NCBI RefSeq assembly: GCF_011758565.1
Contig: NZ_JAAMOX010000001.1
Location: 496,001-560,000, forward strand
Direction: 5' to 3'
Source: Lysinibacter cavernae
GTDB lineage: Bacteria > Actinomycetota > Actinomycetes > Actinomycetales > Microbacteriaceae
Length of the DNA stretch: 64,000 nucleotides
Part shown: positions 58,825 through 64,000 of the stretch, in pieces
How the letters are laid out: every line of letters begins with the position of its first letter
Numbering within the stretch: the stretch's first letter is position 1
Notes under the pieces: model-generated
Database searches by the model: none
The model's input: only the letters and a program-made list of their open reading frames with translations
What the model was told of the DNA's origin: nothing
Translations under genes and position numbers: made by a program

Positions 58825-61347
58825 CTAGTCGGAGGTCTCGGCCGTGTCATCGTTGGCTTCGGGCTGCCCTGCATCAAGCGCAGTCGCGACGCTCTCGCCG
58901 ATAGAAGCCACCTCGCCGTCAAGGAACTGACCGGAGGCGTCGCGCTTCGCAAGGTCAAGCGGCAGCTCGCGAGGCCCGCCATCAACGCCGAGGGCGCGTG
59001 GCTCGCCGTCGCCAACCCAGGCAGCCGTCAGCTCGTCTTCGCCCTTCAAGAACCGCTGAGCCCGCACGCCACCCGTCGCGCGGCCCTTTGCAGGGAACTC
59101 GCTAAAGAGGCTTACTTTTCCACTGCCGATTGCGGTTCCAGGCAGGGTTGTCGAGCTATCCGCAACGGTAGCAACCATCGCTGTTTCGAAGATTTCGCGG
59201 GCGACCGCGGTGAAATACAGCACAGAGGCTTCCGCAGAGAGCTTGATTCCGGCCATTCCCGATGCTGGTCGACCCTGAGGTCGAACCGCTGCCGATGGGT
59301 AGTGAAGCAGCTGGGCATCCGTGGTGACAAAGACGAGTTCGTCGGTGTCGGTCGTGATCGACGCGCCAACAACGGAGTCGCCGTCTTTGAGACCAATAAT
59401 CTCGAGCTCCGGTTTTGCGGGGAGGTCGGCAAGCGAAACTCGCTTGACCGTTCCCTGCTTTGTCCCGAGGGCGACGAGGATGTCTTCCCCATCTACCGTC
59501 GCCGAGAGTGGTGCGAGTAGCAAGACCCGCTCGCCCTTCTCGAGGATGCCGAGGTAGTCGCTCAGGGCTACGCCTGCGGCAAACTGGACGCTCGCGGCAG
59601 GAACCGCCGGCAAATCGACGGGCGTGAACCGTACGATGCGGCCGAGTGAGGTGACCGCGCCAATCTCGGAACGGCTCGTGGTCTCAATTGTCGAGAGCAC
59701 AGCATCGTGTTTGACGCGCCGTGACGACTTCGGGCCGGTCGGGGCGCCGGATTCGGGATCGTGTTCGATCTTGAGAACACGCCCCGTTGTCGAGAGCAGT
59801 ACCGTGCATGGCGTGTCCGCAAGCTCGAGGTTTGCCTTCTTCGCTTGGGCTGACGAGACGCGAGCGGGTGCCGCCCCCGTGAGTAGTGTGCGTCGTGGGG
59901 TGCCAAACTCGTCGGCTACCGCATCCAGCTCTGCGGCGACGACCTCGCGGATGCGCTGCTTGCTGCCAAGAATGGCCTCAAGCTCTGCGATCTGGGCGAG
60001 CAAGCTGTCACGCTCAGCTTCAAGTTCCACGCGGGAAAACTTGGTGAGGCGGCGCAGACGAAGCTCGAGGATGTACTCGGCCTGGATATGACTCAGGTCG
60101 AAGACCTCCATGAGTCGTTTGCGTGCCGCATCGGTGTCATCGCTTGTGCGGATGAGTTGAATGACCTCGTCGATATCGAGGATGGCCAGCAACATTCCCT
60201 CAACGAGGTGCAGTCGTTCCTTGCGTCGTGCGAGGCGGAACTGTGAGCGGCGAGTGATGACCGAGATGCGGTGGTCGACAAATACCTGGAGGAGCTCACG
60301 AAGCCCGAGCGTCTGCGGTTGGCCGCCAACGAGGGCGACGTTATTGATGCTGAAGGAGTCCTCAAGCGGCGTGTACCGGTACAGCTGCTCAAGTACGGCC
60401 TCCGGGTTGAACCCGGTTTTGATGCTGATGACAAGCCGCAGGCCGTTTTTGCGGTCGGTGAGGTCTACAACATCGGTAATACCGCTGAGCTTCTTCGCAT
60501 CGACGCCGTCTTTGATCTTTTCGATAACGCGTTCGGGACCAACGAGGTAGGGAAGCTCCGTGACGATGAGCCCGCTTTTCCGTGGTGTGAGCGCTTCGAC
60601 GCGAACCTTTGCCCGAGTGCGGAACGCACCGCGACCCGTGCGGTAGGCATCCTTAACGCCGTCGAGTCCGACGATGGTTCCGCCTCCTGGGAGGTCGGGG
60701 CCAGGGATGAACTCCATGAGTTCCTCGACGGTTGCCGAAGGATTCATGAGCAGGTGTCTGGCCCCCTGCACGACCTCGACGAGGTTGTGCGGTGCCATGT
60801 TTGTCGCCATGCCAACCGCGATGCCACTGGCACCGTTGACGAGCAGGTTGGGGATGGCGGAGGGGAGAACCTCTGGCTGCTTAAGTTGGTTGTCGTAGTT
60901 GGGAACAAGGTCAACAACGTCTTCGTCAAGGTTGTCGGTCATTGCCATTGCTGGCCCGGCGAGCCTTGCCTCGGTGTATCGCGCGGCCGCTGGGCCGTCA
61001 TCGAGCGAACCGAAGTTGCCGTGGCCGTCGATCATTGGTACGCGAAGCGTGAAGTCTTGTGCGAGGCGGACGAGCGCGTCGTAGATCGAGGAATCGCCGT
61101 GCGGGTGCAGCTTACCCATGACCTCGCCAACAACGCGGGCAGACTTGACGTGGCCCTTGTCTGGGCGAAGGCCCATATCGGTCATTTGGTACAGGATGCG
61201 GCGTTGAACGGGCTTCAACCCGTCGCGGGCATCGGGAAGGGCGCGCGAGTAAATTACTGAGTACGCGTATTCCAAGAAGGAGTCTTGCATCTCGTTTGAG
61301 ATGTCGACGTCTTCAATTCGTTCGGTTGGAATGAGGTTTTCGCTCAC
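58825..61347 (-). CDS. parC: DNA topoisomerase IV subunit A
   Basis: The 840-residue breakage-reunion subunit has the N-terminal [20 protein letters not shown] and the quinolone-region motif [20 protein letters not shown]. The active-site Tyr lies in [16 protein letters not shown]. The C-terminal beta-pinwheel is shorter and less regular than in GyrA, and no GyrA-box is seen, favouring ParC. GTG 61347 is chosen because GAAAGCAGCC precedes it; GTG 61359 is also in frame. It is divergent from the phosphodiesterase-family gene and convergent on the catabolic island. Confidence 0.93.
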   Translation of the reverse strand: MSENLIPTERIEDVDISNEMQDSFLEYAYSVIYSRALPDARDGLKPVQRRILYQMTDMGLRPDKGHVKSARVVGEVMGKLHPHGDSSIYDALVRLAQDFTLRVPMIDGHGNFGSLDDGPAAARYTEARLAGPAMAMTDNLDEDVVDLVPNYDNQLKQPEVLPSAIPNLLVNGASGIAVGMATNMAPHNLVEVVQGARHLLMNPSATVEELMEFIPGPDLPGGGTIVGLDGVKDAYRTGRGAFRTRAKVRVEALTPRKSGLIVTELPYLVGPERVIEKIKDGVDAKKLSGITDVVDLTDRKNGLRLVISIKTGFNPEAVLEQLYRYTPLEDSFSINNVALVGGQPQTLGLRELLQVFVDHRISVITRRSQFRLARRKERLHLVEGMLLAILDIDEVIQLIRTSDDTDAARKRLMEVFDLSHIQAEYILELRLRRLTKFSRVELEAERDSLLAQIAELEAILGSKQRIREVVAAELDAVADEFGTPRRTLLTGAAPARVSSAQAKKANLELADTPCTVLLSTTGRVLKIEHDPESGAPTGPKSSRRVKHDAVLSTIETTSRSEIGAVTSLGRIVRFTPVDLPAVPAASVQFAAGVALSDYLGILEKGERVLLLAPLSATVDGEDILVALGTKQGTVKRVSLADLPAKPELEIIGLKDGDSVVGASITTDTDELVFVTTDAQLLHYPSAAVRPQGRPASGMAGIKLSAEASVLYFTAVAREIFETAMVATVADSSTTLPGTAIGSGKVSLFSEFPAKGRATGGVRAQRFLKGEDELTAAWVGDGEPRALGVDGGPRELPLDLAKRDASGQFLDGEVASIGESVATALDAGQPEANDDTAETSD

Positions 61348-61379
61348 GGCTGCTTTCACATGATCTACGTGCGGACAGG

Positions 61380-61385
61380 TACGAT
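61380..61385 (+). promoter_or_regulatory. -10 box (TACGAT) of the leaderless phosphatase-family gene
   Basis: TACGAT ends 7 nt before ATG 61393, with a C-run and no ribosome site between. A leaderless transcript is likely. Confidence 0.55.
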
Positions 61386-61392
61386 TGCCCCC

Positions 61393-62511
61393 ATGCTACC
61401 TACGCAATCACCCTACGGCCTGCGCCTTGCCGAGGTTTTACCAACTTGCCTGTCAGCGATTGGCGTAGGGCAGCATCCACAACGGTTTGGAACGGCCTCA
61501 ATTGCCGTCGTGATTGTTGTGGATGGTCTTGGTTTTGCGAATCTCAAGCGTCGCTCCGGATACGGTCGGTTCTTATGGGGTTCGAGGCATGAGCGAATTG
61601 AGACGGTTGCGCCCTCAACGACTGGCGCGGCGCTCACGACGCTCACAACCGGCACGCTTCCTGGACAGCACGGCTTGATCGGCTACCGCATCCGCGAGCC
61701 CAAATCCGACCGGCTTGTCACCACCCTGAGTGAGTGGGATGGTATCGATCCGGTGCGGGAGTGGCAACGAAGCGCTACCGCGTTTGAGGCGGCCGCTCAA
61801 GCGGGGGTCGCAAGCGCCGTGATCGGACGCCAGAAGCATGCGGCCACAGGGCTGACCGCGGCGATCCTTACCGGTGCCGAGTATGTTCCCGCCGATTCCT
61901 TGGCTGAGCGATTTTCCGCTGCCGAGTCGGTTGTGCAGCGCGGTCAGCACAAGCTCGTCTATGTTTACGTTGACGAGCTCGACCGCGAGGCGCACGCTTC
62001 CGGTTGGGAGTCGGATGCCTGGGCCCAAAAACTCGAACTGCTCGACGGCGAGGTGCGCCGATTTGTGGCGGGGCTTCCCGGCTCGGTCGGCGTGGTGCTG
62101 ACGGCGGACCACGGCATCATTGACGTGCCGCAGTCGCAGCATCTGCTGTACGACGAAGATCCCTCCCTCATGGAGGGAATCGCAGAGGTCGGCGGCGAGC
62201 CACGCTTTCGATATCTCTATCTTGACGCTTCTGGCGATGCGGATGCCGTGGCCGCCACCTGGCAAGCTGCTTTTGGCCAGAAGGTACTGGCTGTCACTCG
62301 AGACGCGGCCGTTGCAAGCGGACTGTTTGGGGAGGTCACCGAGGACGTGCTGCCACGCATGGGTGATGTCATTGTGGTCGCGCAGAATGAAGTTGCGCTG
62401 TATAGCGCAGGGGAGTCCGATCGGGTGTCCCGTGGCATGGTTGGGCAGCACGGAGGTCTGAGTAAACAGGAACTCGGCGTGCCCCTGATTAGATTTGGTG
62501 CGTTCGCGTAG
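61393..62511 (+). CDS. Alkaline phosphatase superfamily protein (phosphodiesterase/nucleotide pyrophosphatase type)
   Basis: The 372-residue metalloenzyme has IAVVIVVDGLGFANLKRRSG as the first metal motif and STTGAALTTLTTGTLPGQHG holding the nucleophile Thr. DELDREAHASGWESDAWAQK and VLTADHGIIDVPQSQHLLYD are the later metal sites. These are the hallmarks of the PF01663 family, which includes nucleotide pyrophosphatases and phosphonate hydrolases. No signal peptide is seen, so it is cytosolic. The substrate is unknown. Homologues near parC and sepH are conserved in the Microbacteriaceae. Confidence 0.92.
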   Translation: MLPTQSPYGLRLAEVLPTCLSAIGVGQHPQRFGTASIAVVIVVDGLGFANLKRRSGYGRFLWGSRHERIETVAPSTTGAALTTLTTGTLPGQHGLIGYRIREPKSDRLVTTLSEWDGIDPVREWQRSATAFEAAAQAGVASAVIGRQKHAATGLTAAILTGAEYVPADSLAERFSAAESVVQRGQHKLVYVYVDELDREAHASGWESDAWAQKLELLDGEVRRFVAGLPGSVGVVLTADHGIIDVPQSQHLLYDEDPSLMEGIAEVGGEPRFRYLYLDASGDADAVAATWQAAFGQKVLAVTRDAAVASGLFGEVTEDVLPRMGDVIVVAQNEVALYSAGESDRVSRGMVGQHGGLSKQELGVPLIRFGAFA

Positions 62512-62548
62512 CGATGGGGTAGGTGACGCGCACTACCCGGCCTGCGCG

Positions 62549-63757
62549 TTAGACGGGGTCTTCGTCGCTCCGTGCGCCAAAGAGAATGTCGTCCCAACTT
62601 GGCATTTCGGCGCGTTTGCGTCGAGGCCGGGTTGGCAGGTCAGCGACGGGAGCGGTTTTCTGTTCGGAGGCGGACTCGTCCGAATCGGATGCTGAGTCAT
62701 CTGACGACGATGAACCCGTTGTGGAGGAGTCGCCCGTTGAGTCTTCGGCGTCTCCCCGCCCAGCCTGCGAACGCCCGCCACGGATACCGGTGATTGAGAC
62801 TCCAGAGTTGGAGGTTTCGAATCGTTCGTCCTGAACGATGTCGAGCATCTGCGTCTCAACGTCTTCGTTCGCTGGCAATGCAGGAATGTTCGGTTCCACT
62901 GGCGCCTGCTGCGAAGCGGATTCGCGTTCTCCTCTGCGCCGGCGAAGGGCTTCAAGGAGATCGGCCGTTTGGCCGAAGTCTGTTGGGTCGTCGGCACGCG
63001 AGACAGCAAGCTCATCAACCTCTCGCGACCAGTGCGATTCGAGCGGCAACTCTTTCGTTTCGTGCACACCTGCCGCATCGGCTTCCTCGTCGGCAGCCTC
63101 GGTCAGTGCATCCACATCAAAGGCCCCAGAGTCGAACCGGTCGCCCTTTTTTTGGGCATCCGGGTGCTCAACGGCGCGGAGTTTTGGGATGAGTCGGTCG
63201 CTGATGTCGCCCTGCTTCGAAAGCGTTACTGCTTCGGAGTTGAGGGGGTTGAGCGTGAGTTTCTTGTGGTCAAAGGCCCAGATCGCTTCGTGGTCGACCT
63301 CGTTCGCGGTGAAGGCAAGCTTGACGAGCCAACCGTCTTCGTCGTCGCGCCAGCACGTCCAGGTGCGTCCCGTTGCGCTGAGGGTGTCGAGCCGAAGATC
63401 GAGCGCCTCGCCGAAGCTGTGCGGCTGGAGTTCTGCCTCTGCCGTATTCAGAACGACTGATACTGCGAGTGCGCTGTCGAGAATGTAACCGCGCTCGGCA
63501 AGAACGGGTCCCTCGTATCGCTCAACATCGGCGATGCTGGCACCGGTGAGTTCCGAAACTTCTTCGGCAGTGCGACCGGCACGAATGTGGGTCTGGATGA
63601 TGCGCGGCGAAACGCGAACCGCGTCTGCATCCCGCTTTTGGAGCCTGCGTACCTCGGCAAAGAGTGCATCGTCGGCGACGACGCTGAAGCTCTCCCCGGC
63701 ATCGTTCGATACGACGAGGGCGCCGTTTTCGTTTCCGACGACTCTGAGCTCCTGCAT
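62549..63757 (-). CDS. sepH: Septation protein SepH
   Basis: The 402-residue protein begins MQELRVVGNENGALVVSNDA, the conserved start of SepH (DUF3071). A helix-turn-helix-like block follows: RIIQTHIRAGRTAEEVSELT then GASIADVERYEGPVLAERGY. The C-terminal half is disordered and Ser/Asp/Glu-rich, ending in a basic PTRPRRKRAEMPSWDDILFG motif. SepH stimulates FtsZ assembly in Streptomyces and mycobacteria. ATG 63757 follows GGAGG; an in-frame start 57 nt upstream is weaker. Confidence 0.94.
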   Translation of the reverse strand: MQELRVVGNENGALVVSNDAGESFSVVADDALFAEVRRLQKRDADAVRVSPRIIQTHIRAGRTAEEVSELTGASIADVERYEGPVLAERGYILDSALAVSVVLNTAEAELQPHSFGEALDLRLDTLSATGRTWTCWRDDEDGWLVKLAFTANEVDHEAIWAFDHKKLTLNPLNSEAVTLSKQGDISDRLIPKLRAVEHPDAQKKGDRFDSGAFDVDALTEAADEEADAAGVHETKELPLESHWSREVDELAVSRADDPTDFGQTADLLEALRRRRGERESASQQAPVEPNIPALPANEDVETQMLDIVQDERFETSNSGVSITGIRGGRSQAGRGDAEDSTGDSSTTGSSSSDDSASDSDESASEQKTAPVADLPTRPRRKRAEMPSWDDILFGARSDEDPV

Positions 63758-63933
63758 ATTCTGCCTCCGGTGATGAATAGTCTGCGTCCAAGCATCGCAC
63801 GCCACTGGCAACAATCCTGATAATGACGAGGGCGTGCCGTATTGTTCTCAGGGCCGAAGGATACCTCAGCCTGAGCAACTCCTGAAGACGCAGTTTGCAA
63901 TTTTTCCAAGGTTCGTGCAAACTATCGCCGTCC

Positions 63934-63947
63934 GCCATAAATATGGC
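63934..63947. promoter_or_regulatory. Palindrome GCCATAAATATGGC upstream of the DUF4193 gene
   Basis: A 6-bp dyad with a 2-nt centre lies 29 bp before the next start codon, within the likely promoter. It may be an operator or coincidental. Confidence 0.4.
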
Positions 63948-63976
63948 TAAAGGATTTCGCACAGAATTGGATGAGA

Positions 63977-64000
63977 ATGGCGACTGATTACGACGCTCCC
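63977..64000 (+). CDS. DUF4193 family protein (first 8 codons only)
   Basis: The window ends in ATG GCG ACT GAT TAC GAC GCT CCC, encoding MATDYDAP. This is the invariant start of the small DUF4193 proteins that follow sepH in the Microbacteriaceae and relatives. GGATGAG lies just before the ATG. The rest of the gene is outside the window, so identity rests on eight residues plus the conserved neighbour order. Confidence 0.8.

Noticed and set aside
60271-61260. Long open frame (329 codons) opposite parC
   Set aside because: parC is well supported on the other strand; the frame has no known motif and reflects high-GC codon bias.

Overview
The window is high-GC DNA from an actinobacterium, most probably a member of the Microbacteriaceae. 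The inference rests on gene content and order: the glnA2-glnE-glnA1 block, the map/SPOR-like pair, a rnpB gene with a long closing stem, sigA followed by a small DUF7455-type zinc protein, parE/parC, and sepH followed by a DUF4193 gene. Many housekeeping genes also have a -10 box 6-7 nt before the start codon, which is the leaderless layout common in this phylum. I cannot name a species from the sequence. No tRNA, 16S/23S rRNA, CRISPR array or insertion-sequence transposase was seen.

Positions 1-18.5 kb form an accessory region centred on sulfate and sulfate esters. It holds two Sap/GAP-family membrane proteins facing away from each other, two SulP anion permeases, two large type I sulfatases, a formylglycine-generating enzyme, two SHOCT proteins, a DUF1269 protein, a large ATPase-LuxR regulator, an AI-2E-type exporter, and a CaCA cation exchanger preceded by what looks like a yybP-ykoY (Mn2+) riboswitch. 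The sulfatases and the FGE carry no signal peptide, so maturation and hydrolysis appear cytosolic.

Positions 18.5-30.4 kb hold small secreted or membrane proteins, a CHAP-like secreted protein, a tightly overlapping ABC exporter/regulator operon with a palindromic operator candidate, an ABC-F protein with a seven-residue leader peptide and mutually exclusive hairpins, a rhodanese, a nitroreductase, a universal stress protein and a Nif3-family protein.

Positions 30.5-50.5 kb are conserved core: a coiled-coil zinc-ribbon-like protein, rnpB, polyphosphate glucokinase, methionine aminopeptidase, the glutamine synthetase/adenylyltransferase block, RDD and DUF4191 membrane proteins, SucB (E2), Lpd (E3), leucyl aminopeptidase, a PAC2 protein, SigA and a DUF7455 protein. 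Two copies of a composite palindrome with identical internal spacing lie after rnpB and before glnA2.

Positions 50.6-64 kb hold parE and parC facing each other, with a catabolic island between them: an MHS-type MFS transporter, a 3-hydroxybutyrate dehydrogenase-like SDR, a LysR regulator, mmsB and mmsA. A 13-nt motif is shared by the MFS upstream region and the LysR/mmsB intergenic region. A phosphodiesterase/alkaline phosphatase-family protein, SepH and the first codons of a DUF4193 gene close the window.

The most interesting leads are the Sap/SulP/cytosolic sulfatase locus, the ABC-F leader region, the regularly spaced composite palindromes, and the shared operator of the 3-hydroxyacid/valine island.
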